A stretch of DNA of 64,000 bases from Blastomonas ursincola (GCF_013607875.1 NZ_VDES01000002.1:977122-1041121); one strand, 5' to 3'; positions 44,778 through 54,598 are shown, numbered from the stretch's first letter. Numbers and translations: made by a program. The notes: generated from the letters alone by a model not told the origin.

Positions 44778-44867
44778 TCTGCGCCCCTGCACCCCGCCGG
44801 GTGCAACAAATGTTAGTCTCAGCGGTAGTGCTGCCGATCGATCCTCCAGATTTCGAACGGCGACCGC

Positions 44868-45758
44868 ATGATCATACCCTCGACGCCCAGCGTCACGCGC
44901 ATCCTTCAGGAAGTCTGGAAGCCGCTCAGCGTGCTGTTTGTCTGGGATGTGGTGGTAACGGTGGTCTACTATTTCCTGCCGTTCAAGGCACCGGGCCTGC
45001 CGTTGACCATTTTCGGCTCGGCGCTGGCGCTGTTCCTGGGGTTCAGGGACAACGCCGCCTATGCCCGCTGGTGGGAGGGGCGGGTGCTGTGGGGGCAGAT
45101 GATCAATGCCTCGCGCAGCCTCGCCCGCGCGGCGCTGGCGTTCATCGATGACGCCACCGCGACTGGACGCGAAATCCGCCGCGATATCGTCACGCGACAG
45201 ATCGCCTATGTCCACGCCCTTCGCGCGGCGCTGCGGCGGCAGAACGACTGCCCGGACCTCGAGCGTCTGCTGTCCGACGACGAGGTCAATCTGGTCAAGC
45301 AGCGGCGCAACGTGCCCAATGCGATCCATGACGGCACCGGCTATCTCGTCGCGCATGCCCGGCGCATCGGCGAGATCGACACCATCCAGCAAGCGCAGAT
45401 CGAGGCGGTGCTGGTCGATATCTCGAACGCGCAGGGCGGGATGGAGCGGATCAAGAACACGCCGCTGCCGATGCAGTATCGCTTCTTCCCGGCGCTGTTC
45501 ACCCGCGTCTTCTGCATCCTGCTTCCGATCGGGCTGGTCGAGACGCTGGGCATGGCGACGCCGGTCGGATCGACCATGGCGGGGCTGATGTTCCTCGCGA
45601 TCCTGCAGATCGGCGAGGATCTGGTCGATCCGTTCGCCAACAGCGTGCACGACGTGCCGCTGAGCGCGATGTGCCGCACGATCGAGATCGACCTGCTCCA
45701 GGCGCTCGGCGAACCTGCGCCCGAACCGCTCGCGGAGGTGAAGGGCGTGCTCTGGTAG
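44868..45758 (+). CDS. Bestrophin family (UPF0187) ion channel
   Basis: This 296-residue membrane protein matches bacterial bestrophin homologues: VWKPLSVLFVWDVVVTVVYY, GLPLTIFGSALALFLGFRDN and ARWWEGRVLWGQMINASRSL, then VHDVPLSAMCRTIEIDLLQA. Characterised bacterial members are pentameric cation or anion channels. It stands alone between the hydrolase and an M2 peptidase gene. Confidence 0.9.
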   Translation: MIIPSTPSVTRILQEVWKPLSVLFVWDVVVTVVYYFLPFKAPGLPLTIFGSALALFLGFRDNAAYARWWEGRVLWGQMINASRSLARAALAFIDDATATGREIRRDIVTRQIAYVHALRAALRRQNDCPDLERLLSDDEVNLVKQRRNVPNAIHDGTGYLVAHARRIGEIDTIQQAQIEAVLVDISNAQGGMERIKNTPLPMQYRFFPALFTRVFCILLPIGLVETLGMATPVGSTMAGLMFLAILQIGEDLVDPFANSVHDVPLSAMCRTIEIDLLQALGEPAPEPLAEVKGVLW

Positions 45759-45850
45759 GCAGTGCCGGGGTAAGGCGTTGAATGCGCTTGACCTGACCGG
45801 GTGCCAGGCTCAATCCTGCCGGGCATAACCGATATTAAGGGTGCCCCGAC

Positions 45851-47686
45851 ATGATTATTCGTACTTCGGTCGCCGCGCTGGCGTTCGCGCTGGCCGTCCC
45901 CACCGCTGCCCTGGCCGAGGAGGCCGCGCCGCAGGCCGCTGCGGCCAAGCCGACCGCCGCCGATGCGGAGGCCTTTGTCGCGGCGGCGGAGAAGGAGGGC
46001 TTCGATTACACGGTCTCGGCCAGCCGGGTGTTCTGGATCAATTCGACCTATCTGACCGACGATACCAACGCGCTCGCCGCCGAGGTCGGGGCCAAGGGCA
46101 CCGAGATGCAGGTGCGCTTCGCGCTCGAAGCGGCGAAGTACAAGGACGTCCCGGGCCTGAGCGAAGAGACGCGGCGCAAGCTTGACAAGCTGCGCGGCGG
46201 CATCGTGCTGCCCGCGCCGACCACCGAGGGCGCGGCGGCCGAGCTCAACACCATCGCGACCGAGCTTCAGTCGATCTACGGCAAGGGCAAGGGTACGCTC
46301 GACGGCAAGCCGGTCAGCGGATCGGACATCGAGGCGGCGATGGGCGATGTCCGCGATCCGGCGAAGCTCAAGGAAATGTGGGTCAGCTGGCACGACAATG
46401 TCGGCGCGCCGATGAAGGACGATTATGCGCGCATGGTCGAGATCGCCAACCAGGGCGCGCGCGAGCTGGGCTTCAAGAATGTCGGCGCGATGTGGCGCGG
46501 CCAGTATGACATGAGCGCCGACGAGTTCGCCGCGCTGACCGAAAAGCTGTGGCAGCAGGTCAAGCCGCTCTATGACGATCTGCACTGCTACACGCGCACC
46601 AAGCTGAACGAGAAATATGGCGATGCGGTGCAGCCCAAGACCGGCCCGATCCGCGCCGATCTGCTCGGCAACATGTGGGCGCAGGAATGGGGCAATATCT
46701 ATGACGTCGTGGCCCCCGCAGGCGCGGGCGATATCGGCTATGACGTGACCGAGCTGCTCAAGGCGAAGAATTACGATCCGCTCAAGATGGTGAAGGGTGG
46801 CGAGGGCTTCTTCTCGTCGCTGGGCTTTTCGCCGCTGCCCGAAACCTTCTGGCAGCGCTCGCAATTCGTCAAGCCGCAGGACCGCGAGGTCGTGTGTCAT
46901 GCCTCGGCCTGGGATATCGATAACAAGGACGATATCCGCATCAAGATGTGCATCAAGGTGAATGCCGACGACTTCACCACGATCCATCACGAGCTGGGGC
47001 ACAATTACTATCAGCGGGCCTATAACAAGCAGGATCCGCTGCATCTCGACGGTGCCAACGATGGCTTCCACGAGGCGATCGGCGACATGGTCGCCCTCTC
47101 GATCACGCCAGATTATCTCGTCGAGATCGGCCTGCTGGACAAGGCCAAGGTGCCGGGTGCCGACAAGGATCTTGGCCTGCTGCTGCGCCAGGGCATGGAC
47201 AAGCTCGCGTTCCTGCCCTTCGGCCTGCTGGTCGATCGCTGGCGCTGGGGCGTGTTCGATGGCTCGATCAAGCCCGCCGACTATAACGATGCTTGGACGG
47301 CACTGCGCCTGCAATATCAGGGCATCGTGCCCCCGGCGGAGCGGCCTGCCGATGCGTTCGATCCGGGCGCTAAATACCATATCCCCGGCAACACGCCCTA
47401 TACCCGCTATTTCCTCGCGCGCATCCTGCAGTTCCAGTTCTACAAGGCGGCCTGTGACATCGCGGGCTGGAAGGGGCCGCTCCATCGTTGCAGCTTCTAT
47501 GGCAACAAGGAAGTGGGCAACCGGCTGAACGCGATGCTGGAAATGGGTGCATCCAAGCCCTGGCCCGACGCGCTCGAAGCGTTTACCGGCACGCGCGAGA
47601 TGGACGGCACGGCGCTGGTCGAATATTTCGCGCCGCTGCAGACCTGGCTCAAGGAGCAGAATAAAGGCAAGCAGTGCGGCTGGTGA
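45851..47686 (+). CDS. M2 family peptidyl-dipeptidase (ACE-like)
   Basis: This 611-residue zinc protease has a signal peptide (residues 1-22, ending ALAE). The zinc site is TIHHELGHNYYQRAYNKQD, with the third ligand in GANDGFHEAIGDMVALS. This matches the angiotensin-converting-enzyme family, which removes dipeptides from the C terminus of oligopeptides. It is probably periplasmic or exported and used for peptide nutrition. Bacterial ACE homologues are scattered in proteobacteria. The length fits a single-domain enzyme. Confidence 0.93.
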   Translation: MIIRTSVAALAFALAVPTAALAEEAAPQAAAAKPTAADAEAFVAAAEKEGFDYTVSASRVFWINSTYLTDDTNALAAEVGAKGTEMQVRFALEAAKYKDVPGLSEETRRKLDKLRGGIVLPAPTTEGAAAELNTIATELQSIYGKGKGTLDGKPVSGSDIEAAMGDVRDPAKLKEMWVSWHDNVGAPMKDDYARMVEIANQGARELGFKNVGAMWRGQYDMSADEFAALTEKLWQQVKPLYDDLHCYTRTKLNEKYGDAVQPKTGPIRADLLGNMWAQEWGNIYDVVAPAGAGDIGYDVTELLKAKNYDPLKMVKGGEGFFSSLGFSPLPETFWQRSQFVKPQDREVVCHASAWDIDNKDDIRIKMCIKVNADDFTTIHHELGHNYYQRAYNKQDPLHLDGANDGFHEAIGDMVALSITPDYLVEIGLLDKAKVPGADKDLGLLLRQGMDKLAFLPFGLLVDRWRWGVFDGSIKPADYNDAWTALRLQYQGIVPPAERPADAFDPGAKYHIPGNTPYTRYFLARILQFQFYKAACDIAGWKGPLHRCSFYGNKEVGNRLNAMLEMGASKPWPDALEAFTGTREMDGTALVEYFAPLQTWLKEQNKGKQCGW

Positions 47687-47885
47687 GCCGCGCCTGTCAA
47701 AACCCCATCATCTAGCACCAAGGACAAGCGACGCGGCTGGAAGGCCGTCTCGCTTGCCCTTGCTGGTTGATGGAGTGGAAAATTTGGGGCCTGTCTTCCT
47801 GAAGCGGGGGGCGCCTCTATCTGGAAAACAGGCCCCGAGACACCGCGCGTGAGGGAATCGCGCGCTGCGCCTGACTGTCGGTCAA

Positions 47886-48461
47886 TCAGTGAACGTTATA
47901 GGGCGCCCCTGCGGCGCTCGTGGTCGAGGGAACAACGTTCTGATCGACATAATCGCTATTTTCGTCTGCAGCGGTGGCAGCTGCCTGCTTGCCGCGGCGC
48001 GACAGGGCGATGGCCGCTGCAATCAGTGCGATGCCACCTGCTGCCAGACCGAGCGTCAGCGCCGGATGTGCCTTGGCCTGTCGGGCGGCATAGCGGCTGT
48101 TTTCGCTGACCTTCTCGGACAGCTCGCGGGCCACGACGGAGAGCCGCTCGCTGGCATTCTGCGCCAGTTCGTCGGCCTTGTCGCGCAACGGACCCATTTC
48201 GGTGGTCAGCGACTTGGCATTGTCGCTGATGATGGCAGCGGCTGCCGAAGCGTTACGCTTGGCGAGATCGGAAGCGATGCGCGCATTTTCCGCGATCACT
48301 TCACCCGCCAGCCGGGCAGTTTCGGTCGCCTTGGCGCGAAGCTCGTCACGGTTCTGATTGACCGATGCAAAGGCGCTGGCGGCTTCGGAGCGCGCACGCT
48401 CGGCCAGGTTCAATGCGTCGGTCTTGATCCGCTCAGCGGCGGTCTTGATGGCATCACTCAT
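47886..48461 (-). CDS. Coiled-coil protein with C-terminal transmembrane helix
   Basis: This 191-residue protein starts MSDAIKTAAERIKTDALNLA after the ribosome binding site AAGGAG. Residues 1-135 are Ala/Glu/Arg-rich and helical, resembling phasin-like or DUF883-type proteins. One helix (about residues 138-160, LTLGLAAGGIALIAAAIAL) with following Arg residues anchors it, leaving a short Ser/Ala/Asn tail. It may bind ribosomes or another partner at the membrane, but no function can be assigned. Confidence 0.72.
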   Translation of the reverse strand: MSDAIKTAAERIKTDALNLAERARSEAASAFASVNQNRDELRAKATETARLAGEVIAENARIASDLAKRNASAAAAIISDNAKSLTTEMGPLRDKADELAQNASERLSVVARELSEKVSENSRYAARQAKAHPALTLGLAAGGIALIAAAIALSRRGKQAAATAADENSDYVDQNVVPSTTSAAGAPYNVH

Positions 48462-48644
48462 GGTGATCTCCTTGTACAATAAGGTAATTAGGTCCCCTGC
48501 ACCGGATTGATTACGCCGATACAGGCAGAATGTTCCCTCGCGATCCGACCCGGGTGTGATTTCTTTCGACGACTGGACATGCAAACGGCCACCGGATTGC
48601 TCCGGCGGCCGCTGCATGTGTTCCTGCTGGGGTAAGACCCGGGA

Positions 48645-50265
48645 TCAGGCCGCCGGCTCAAGCACCGGCCTGGCTTTTTTTGGCCCGTCTCCCGGGCCGG
48701 TACCGGGGCTGTCTGCGGCATCCTGCATCTTCTGATAGGGCGATGCATAGCGGTCGTGCAGATCCTGCCACTCCATCACCATGCTGCCGCCGGTTGCCTT
48801 GTGCTGCTTTTCCCACGCGCCCAGCATGTCGAGACAGGCATGGTCGATATGGTCGAGATGCTCGACATGGACATGGACTTCCCGTCCCGGCTTCACGGTT
48901 TCCAGCACGCTGGCGAGGCGCGGGATCGAGAAGAAGGTCGCCGATCCGTGCAGGAACACGTCGGTGCGGCCTGCCATCTCGTCATCCTCCAGATCGACCC
49001 GGACATGCGTGAACGTATAGACGACCTTGGCCGTTGCCAGCACGAAGCCGATGATCACGCCGGTAAGCAGATCGAACACCACGATGCCGCCCAGCGTGGC
49101 GAAATAGATCGCCAGTTCGACGCGGCCATAGGATGCGATCTTCTTGATCTGCGCGATGTTGACCAGCTTGTAGCCGGTATAGACGAGGATCGCGGCGAGC
49201 GCGGCGGTTGGGATCAGCGCCAGCAGCCAGGGCAGGGCGACGACGGTCGCCAGGATCCACCCGCCATGCATGATCGCCGAGATGCGCGACTTAGCGCCCG
49301 CCTGCACATTGGCCGAGGAGCGGACGATCACGCCCGTCATCGGCAGCGCGCCGACCGCGCCGCACAGCATGTTGCCGATGCCCTGCGCGCGCAGTTCCTT
49401 GTCGTACTTGGTGCGCGGCCCGGTGTGCATCTGGTCGACCGCCGTGGCGCACAGCAGCGTTTCGGCGCTGGCGACAAAGGCGAAGACCACGCCGAGCAGC
49501 AGGATTTCCATGGTCAGGCCGCGCTGCAGCGCTTCCATGGTCGGGATGTTGAGCGAAGCAATGATATTGTCGGGCACGGTGACGCGCTTGATGTCGAACC
49601 CGGCAAAGGCCGCCACCATCGTGCCGACGATCACCGCGATCAGCGGCGCGGGGACCACAGCCAGCTGCTTGGGCTTGAACTGGTTCCAGAGCAGGATCGC
49701 CGCGATGGTCGCTACGCCCGTGATCGCAGCCAGATGATGGCTGTCCATCGCCATCGGGAAGATGGCCTTGTAAATCGCCTCAGGGATCGAGATCAGGTTC
49801 TGGATACCGCTGCCGCGCGGGCTGTCATCGATCATCACGTGGAATTGCGAGCCCAGGATGAGCACGCCGATACCGGCGAGCATGCCGTGGATGACCGAAG
49901 GCGAGATAGCGCGGAACCACTGGCCGAGCCGGGCGATCCCGGCGAGCAGCTGAAGCGCGCCGGCGATCAGGCCGACGACGCCCATCATGATCAGGCCCTG
50001 TTCCTGGACCAGCTGATAGCACAGAACCGCGAGCCCTGCGGCGGGTCCGCTGACCTGGAGCGGCGAGCCCGCCAGGGAGCCGACGACCAGGCCGCCGATA
50101 ATGCCGGTAATCAGACCGAGCGCGGGGGGGCGCGCCCGATGCGATGGCGACGCCAAGGCAGAGCGGAAGCGCCACCAGAAAGACGACGACCGATGCGAGC
50201 AGGTCCTGTGGCCAGCTCCGCTTCATCGTCTCGAGTTCACCCATCTGGGCGGTTGCTGCAGTCAT
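48645..50265 (-). pseudogene. SulP family anion (bicarbonate/sulfate) transporter, frameshifted
   Basis: Reading from the ATG at 50265, the N terminus is [20 protein letters not shown] then [20 protein letters not shown], a good SulP start. After ASGAPP the frame is lost at a run of seven G on the plus strand (50124-50130). The rest ([20 protein letters not shown] onward, then a C-terminal STAS domain with HVHVEHLDHIDHACLDMLGA) continues in the -1 frame. Six bases in the run would restore one protein of about 540 residues. A shortened reading from an ATG at 50156 would lack the first helix. It follows a carbonic anhydrase gene, which points to bicarbonate uptake. Confidence 0.85.
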
Positions 50266-50303
50266 GACCAGGGTCCTTGAATGAGGCGTTTCTCAGGTTC
50301 CGA

Positions 50304-50975
50304 TCAGGCGGCGCACTGATGCTTTTCGAGCGCCAATGCGGCCATTTCGCTCGCATAATGTTCGTGCACCGGGGCAAACTTGCCCGTCGCCTCGTCATAG
50401 GCGGTGACGTCGCCGGTGCGGATGTCATAGACCCATCCGTGCAGTTGCAGGTCGCCCGCCGCCAGGCGCGCGGCGACCGAAGGGTGCGTTTTCAGATGGT
50501 TGAGCTGCAGGATGACATTCTGTTCGAGCAGCATCTGCATCTTGGCCGTATCGTCGAGATTGCTGCCAAGATGCTTCACCACCTCCACGGCAGCGCGCGA
50601 ATAGCCCAGCCATTCGCGCACATGCGGCAGACTGTCGAGGCCTTCGGGGTTCATCGCGCCCTTCATCGCACCACATTCGGTATGGCCGCAGATCACGATG
50701 TGCGGAACCTTGAGCGCGGCGACCGCAAATTCGATCGACGCGGTCATGCCGCCGGTATGGTTGGTGTGCGGCGGAACGATATTGCCCGCGTTGCGGCAGA
50801 TGAACAGCTCGCCCGGATCGGTCTGGGTGATCATCGCGGTTTCGATGCGCGAGTCCGAGCAGGTAATGAACAGCGCTTCGGGCGACTGGCCCTTGGCCAG
50901 GCTTTCGAACAGTTCCTGCTTCTCGGGGAAGACTTCGGTCTGGAAGCGGACGACGCCGGCGGCGAAATGGGGCAT
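50304..50975 (-). CDS. Beta-class carbonic anhydrase
   Basis: This 223-residue enzyme interconverts CO2 and bicarbonate. Zinc ligands are in FITCSDSRIET (Cys and the Asp-Arg dyad) and ICGHTECGAMKGAM (His and Cys). The family segments FICRNAGNIVPPH and SIEFAVAALKVPHIVI are intact. It lies between an ArsR regulator and the SulP transporter on the same strand, which suggests a single unit for inorganic carbon or pH balance. Confidence 0.95.
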   Translation of the reverse strand: MPHFAAGVVRFQTEVFPEKQELFESLAKGQSPEALFITCSDSRIETAMITQTDPGELFICRNAGNIVPPHTNHTGGMTASIEFAVAALKVPHIVICGHTECGAMKGAMNPEGLDSLPHVREWLGYSRAAVEVVKHLGSNLDDTAKMQMLLEQNVILQLNHLKTHPSVAARLAAGDLQLHGWVYDIRTGDVTAYDEATGKFAPVHEHYASEMAALALEKHQCAA

Positions 50976-51012
50976 GGGGAGGCTCCTTGTTGAGGCTTAA
51001 GGTTTGGTTTGA

Positions 51013-51354
51013 TCAGGACCAGAGTTCACGCACCTCGCGCAAATCTCCGGCCAAGGCCGCAGGGGCACGGGCTTCGACAAACGCGAGCCCGTCGGTGATC
51101 CAGCCAGCAATCTGCGGCTGGGCCAGGCGATAGAGATGCTGACGGCCATTGCGCCGTTCCTCGACCATGCGTGCGGTGCGCAGCAGGCTGAGATGCTGGG
51201 AAAGACGCGTCGGCGGAAGGTTGAGCTTTTCCGCCAGCGTGGTGACATCGCATTCGCCGGTGCGAAGCTCCTCGATCAGGCGAATCCGGTCCGGATGCGC
51301 GATCAGCTTGAAGACCTCGGCGAGTTCGCGGGCGACTGGAACACGGTGCGGCAT
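51013..51354 (-). CDS. ArsR family transcriptional regulator
   Basis: This 113-residue winged-helix protein reads ELAEVFKLIAHPDRIRLIEE, LAEKLNLPPTRLSQHLSLLR and ERRNGRQHLYRLAQPQ, the ArsR/SmtB fold. The typical metal motif ELCVCDL is absent: only one Cys (GECDVTTL) is at that place, so it may sense something other than a metal. It heads the unit with the carbonic anhydrase and SulP genes. A palindrome at 51397-51412 lies upstream. Confidence 0.88.
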   Translation of the reverse strand: MPHRVPVARELAEVFKLIAHPDRIRLIEELRTGECDVTTLAEKLNLPPTRLSQHLSLLRTARMVEERRNGRQHLYRLAQPQIAGWITDGLAFVEARAPAALAGDLREVRELWS

Positions 51355-51396
51355 GCCATCGAGTATGGCTATCCGCTAAACTAGGTCAATACATAC

Positions 51397-51412
51397 CTGC
51401 AAATATATGCAG
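51397..51412. promoter_or_regulatory. Candidate ArsR operator
   Basis: CTGCAAATATATGCAG has perfect 5-base arms and a 6-base AT centre, and imperfectly extends outward as ACAT...ATGT. It lies 43 bases upstream of the ArsR start. A TTGACC at about 51383-51388 on the minus strand could be the -35 element. Confidence 0.55.
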
Positions 51413-51433
51413 ATGTTACGGTAACGGCGCTTC

Positions 51434-51486
51434 AGAAAAAGCAAGGGCCGCAATGGGTTGAGCGGTGCTCACCCCAATGCGGCCCT
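51434..51486 (-). terminator. Terminator of amn
   Basis: A roughly 20-bp imperfect stem (AGGGCCGCATTGGGGTGAGC on the minus strand, with its complement) is followed by TTGCTTTTTC. It starts 32 bases after the amn stop. Confidence 0.75.
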
Positions 51487-51518
51487 AGTCGTCCAGAAAG
51501 TCTGTTCAGCGCAGGTGA

Positions 51519-52958
51519 TCAGCGGAACGGCGGCTCGTTGAACGCGCGCAGCTTGCGGCTGTGCAGCGAATTGCTCTCGTTGCGCAGCATCTCGCAGGTG
51601 CGGATACCGATCTGCATGTGTGCGGCGATCGCCTCCTCGTAGAAGCGATTCGCCTGGCCGGGGAGCTTCAGCTCGCCGTGCAACGGCTTGTCCGATACGC
51701 AGAGCAGCGTTCCGTACGGCACACGGAAGCGATAGCCCTGCGCGGCGATGGTCGCGCTTTCCATGTCGATCGCGACCGCGCGCGACTGCGAGAAGCGCAG
51801 CGCGCTGGTCGAATAGCGCAATTCCCAGTTGCGGTCGTCGGTGGTGACGACGGTACCGGTGCGCATCCGCCGCTTGAGGTCCGCGCCGCTGGTGCCGGAA
51901 ATTTCCTCCGCAGCCTCCGCCAGGGCCTGCTGGATCTCGGCGATCGGCGGGATCGGGATTTCGGGGGGCAGCACCTCGTCCATGATATGGTCGTCGCGCA
52001 GATAGGCATGCGCGAGCACATAATCGCCGATCCGCTGCGTTGGGCGAAGGCCGCCGCAATGGCCGATCATCAGCCACACCTCGGGGCGCAGCACCGCGAG
52101 GTGATCGGTGATCGTCTTGGCGTTCGAAGGCCCGACGCCGATATTGACCAGGGTGATGCCGCCGAAATCGGGCGCAATCAGGTGATAGGCTGGCATCTGG
52201 TGCCGACGCCACGCGCTGTCGGCGACGAGCTGGCTGGGGTCCGCGCCCGGCTGGTCGGTGTAGAGCCCGCCCGCGCCCGACAGCGCGGTATAATGGCCCT
52301 TGCCGATCTGGCTGCACGCCCAGCCCACGAATTCATCGACATAGCGGTGATAGTTGGTGAACAGGATGAAGCGCTGGACATGCTCGGGCGGGGTGCCGGT
52401 ATAGTGACGCAGGCGCGCCAGCGAGAAATCGGTGCGCAGCCCGTCGAACAGCGACAAGGGCCTTTCGCCGCCATAGCCGAACGACAGGAAGCCGTCGGCG
52501 ATCTCGTCACCGATATCGGCGAGCTCGGTGGTCGGGAAATAGCGCGCCAGCTCGAGCGGCGTGATGCCGCCCAGCTCCGGCCCGGAAATGCCGTCGAGCA
52601 CGTAAGGGAAGGGGATTTCCTGGTCGCTAGGCTCTACCGACATGACGACATCGTAATTGTCGCTGAGCAGGGTCAGCTGCTCGGTAAGATAGTCGGCGAA
52701 CATGCGCGGGCGGGTGACCGTGGTGGTGTACACGCCCTGCGCGTTGAGGCGGCCGAAGGACAGGCCTGGCGCCGCCCCGCGTTCGTTGCCGTCATATTCG
52801 ATTCGCAGGCACGGATAGCTGAACGCTCCGTTCGCGCGCAGCGCCGGATCGGGCGGCGTGCCGTTCTCGACAAAGGCGCGGATCGCGGTCTGGAGAGTGT
52901 GGACCGACTGCTCGTAATGGTCGGCAAGCTGGGTGATGATCGTTTCGATAGTGCTCAT
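51519..52958 (-). CDS. amn: AMP nucleosidase
   Basis: This 479-residue enzyme hydrolyses AMP to adenine and ribose-5-phosphate. The N-terminal Amn domain (MSTIETIITQLADHYEQSVH and SYPCLRIEYDGNERGAAPGL) is followed by a nucleoside-phosphorylase-like catalytic domain (FGGITLVNIGVGPSNAKTIT, LMIGHCGGLRPTQRIGDYVL and VAIDMESATIAAQGYRFRVP). The length is standard. It has its own terminator. A long open frame on the opposite strand is a composition shadow. Confidence 0.94.
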   Translation of the reverse strand: MSTIETIITQLADHYEQSVHTLQTAIRAFVENGTPPDPALRANGAFSYPCLRIEYDGNERGAAPGLSFGRLNAQGVYTTTVTRPRMFADYLTEQLTLLSDNYDVVMSVEPSDQEIPFPYVLDGISGPELGGITPLELARYFPTTELADIGDEIADGFLSFGYGGERPLSLFDGLRTDFSLARLRHYTGTPPEHVQRFILFTNYHRYVDEFVGWACSQIGKGHYTALSGAGGLYTDQPGADPSQLVADSAWRRHQMPAYHLIAPDFGGITLVNIGVGPSNAKTITDHLAVLRPEVWLMIGHCGGLRPTQRIGDYVLAHAYLRDDHIMDEVLPPEIPIPPIAEIQQALAEAAEEISGTSGADLKRRMRTGTVVTTDDRNWELRYSTSALRFSQSRAVAIDMESATIAAQGYRFRVPYGTLLCVSDKPLHGELKLPGQANRFYEEAIAAHMQIGIRTCEMLRNESNSLHSRKLRAFNEPPFR

Positions 52959-53099
52959 GTTAAGCTCTTAACGACTCCAGATGGCACTGTCATTACTGTT
53001 GTCGATGCTCGCCGAGCGCCAGATTTCAGGCGGTTGCATGCGCCGTCGCACACCGCTTATGATGCCCACGGGTCGGTTGGTGCGGGATGGAGTGGACGG

Positions 53100-53654
53100 A
53101 TGACAGGTACAGGCAGGCAGATTCGCGCTGGCAGATTGCTGATACCGGCAGCACTGGCGCTGGTGGTGGCAGCTCCGGTCATGGCACAGCAACAGCAGGG
53201 GAATGCCGATGACAAGGTGGAGGTGACCGCCTTTACCCCGACCAGCGTGCGCGAAATCCTGGCGCCATTCGGCAATGGCGTCTCGATCGCCGACCGGCAG
53301 ACGCCCGAGGGCCGTCCGTTCGTCGAGGCAAGCTTCGGCCAGTTGCGCATCAACATGTTCTTCACCGCCTGCCCGCCGAACCAGCCGACCCAGTGCCAGG
53401 GGCTGTACATGCTGGCCTTCTGGCCCAAGCCAGCAGAACGCAATCCGCAGAATCTTGCGCAGGCCGCAGGCGACTTCAACCGGCTGTACGAGTTCAGCAA
53501 GGCGGGCGTGTCGGTGGCAGGCGAACCCTTTGTCGCGCGCTATCTGATCAGCGATTTCGGTGTGAAGCGGGGCACGCTGCGGCGCGAGGTGACCAATTTC
53601 GTCGTGCTGGCGCAGCGCTTCAACCAAGAGGTGGTGAGCCCACCGGCGCAATGA
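53100..53654 (+). CDS. Exported YbjN-like protein
   Basis: This 184-residue protein has a signal peptide (residues 1-29, ending APVMAQ). The mature part resembles the YbjN domain: TPTSVREILAPFGNGVSIAD and LRINMFFTACPPNQPTQCQG, with NRLYEFSKAGVSVAGEPFVA. Two cysteines could form a disulfide. YbjN proteins are small fold-conserved proteins tied to stress or motility traits, with unknown activity. The ATG at 53100 follows GGAG. Confidence 0.78.
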   Translation: MTGTGRQIRAGRLLIPAALALVVAAPVMAQQQQGNADDKVEVTAFTPTSVREILAPFGNGVSIADRQTPEGRPFVEASFGQLRINMFFTACPPNQPTQCQGLYMLAFWPKPAERNPQNLAQAAGDFNRLYEFSKAGVSVAGEPFVARYLISDFGVKRGTLRREVTNFVVLAQRFNQEVVSPPAQ

Positions 53655-53696
53655 GCGCTTGTTGCACTCTCCCCGGGCTGGGCAGGATGCAACCAC

Positions 53697-53735
53697 AAAA
53701 AAGGCCGGGCTCCATCGCTGGAACCCGGCCTTTTT
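53697..53735. terminator. Bidirectional terminator between YbjN-like gene and rplI
   Basis: The stem GGCCGGGCTCC/GGAACCCGGCC (with one mismatch) is flanked by A6 on the left and T5 on the right, so it can stop transcription in both directions between the convergent units. Confidence 0.85.
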
Positions 53736-53752
53736 GAACCGTGATCGTCCGA

Positions 53753-54361
53753 TCAGGCGGCGGCGTCTTCGCCTTCGCCTTCTTCGGGCTCGTCAACCGG
53801 GATGGTGCCCGGCTCGGCATTGGGGTCGAACTTTTCGACGAAGCCGGCGGGAGCCTGGTCTTCCTCGAACATCTGCGCCATCACGTCGACACCGGCCTTC
53901 TGCAGCTCGGCCTCGTCGTCGCTGCGTGCGACGTTGACGGTAACGCTGACCGACACTTCCGGGTGCAGCGCGATCTTGACCGGGAACACGCCCAGCGTCT
54001 TGATCGGGCGCTCCAGGATGATCATCGCCTTGGTGACATTGGCACCATCGGCGTTGAGCGCATCGGCGATGTCGCGGACCGACACCGAACCATAAAGCTG
54101 GCCGCTGTTCGACGAGGCGCGGATCAGAACGACCTGCATGCCGTCGACCGACTCGGCGCGCTTGGCTGCTTCGTCGCGCTTGGCGAGGTTTTCGGCCTCG
54201 ATGCGCTCGCGATTGGCTTCGAACACCTTGCGGTTGGCTTCGTTGGCGCGCAGCGCCTTCTTGTTGGGCAACAGGAAGTTGCGGGCATAGCCGTCCTTGA
54301 CGGTGACGACGTCACCGATCGAACCCAGCTTCTCGATCCGTTCGAGCAAAATGATCTGCAT
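53753..54361 (-). CDS. rplI: 50S ribosomal protein L9
   Basis: This 202-residue protein has the L9 N domain (MQIILLERIEKLGSIGDVVT and GYARNFLLPNKKALRA), a long connecting helix and the C-terminal domain. An acidic tail of about 30 residues (ending EGEGEDAAA) extends the usual 150. It is the last gene of rpsF-rpsR-rplI. Confidence 0.97.
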   Translation of the reverse strand: MQIILLERIEKLGSIGDVVTVKDGYARNFLLPNKKALRANEANRKVFEANRERIEAENLAKRDEAAKRAESVDGMQVVLIRASSNSGQLYGSVSVRDIADALNADGANVTKAMIILERPIKTLGVFPVKIALHPEVSVSVTVNVARSDDEAELQKAGVDVMAQMFEEDQAPAGFVEKFDPNAEPGTIPVDEPEEGEGEDAAA

Positions 54362-54373
54362 GTCCCTTGCTCC

Positions 54374-54598
54374 TTACTTCACGATGTACGGCAGCAGGCC
54401 GATATGGCGAGCGCGCTTGATGGCCTTGGACAGCTCGCGCTGCTTCTTGCCGGAAACCGCGGTGATGCGGCTGGGGACGATCTTGCCACGTTCGGACATG
54501 AAGCCCTGAAGCAGGCGCACATCCTTGTAATCAATGGCGGGAGCGTTCTTGCCCGAAAACGGGCAGGACTTGCGGCGGCGGAAAAATGGGCGTGCCAT
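54374..54598 (-). CDS. rpsR: 30S ribosomal protein S18
   Basis: This 74-residue basic protein is canonical: [40 protein letters not shown] and [16 protein letters not shown]18 pairs with S6 in the platform of the 30S subunit. It lies between rpsF and rplI. Confidence 0.97.
   Translation of the reverse strand: MARPFFRRRKSCPFSGKNAPAIDYKDVRLLQGFMSERGKIVPSRITAVSGKKQRELSKAIKRARHIGLLPYIVK

Noticed and set aside
51561..53099. Long plus-strand open frame leading into the YbjN-like gene
   Set aside because: It is antisense to amn, which is a well recognised enzyme; the real gene starts at the ATG at 53100 with its own signal peptide.
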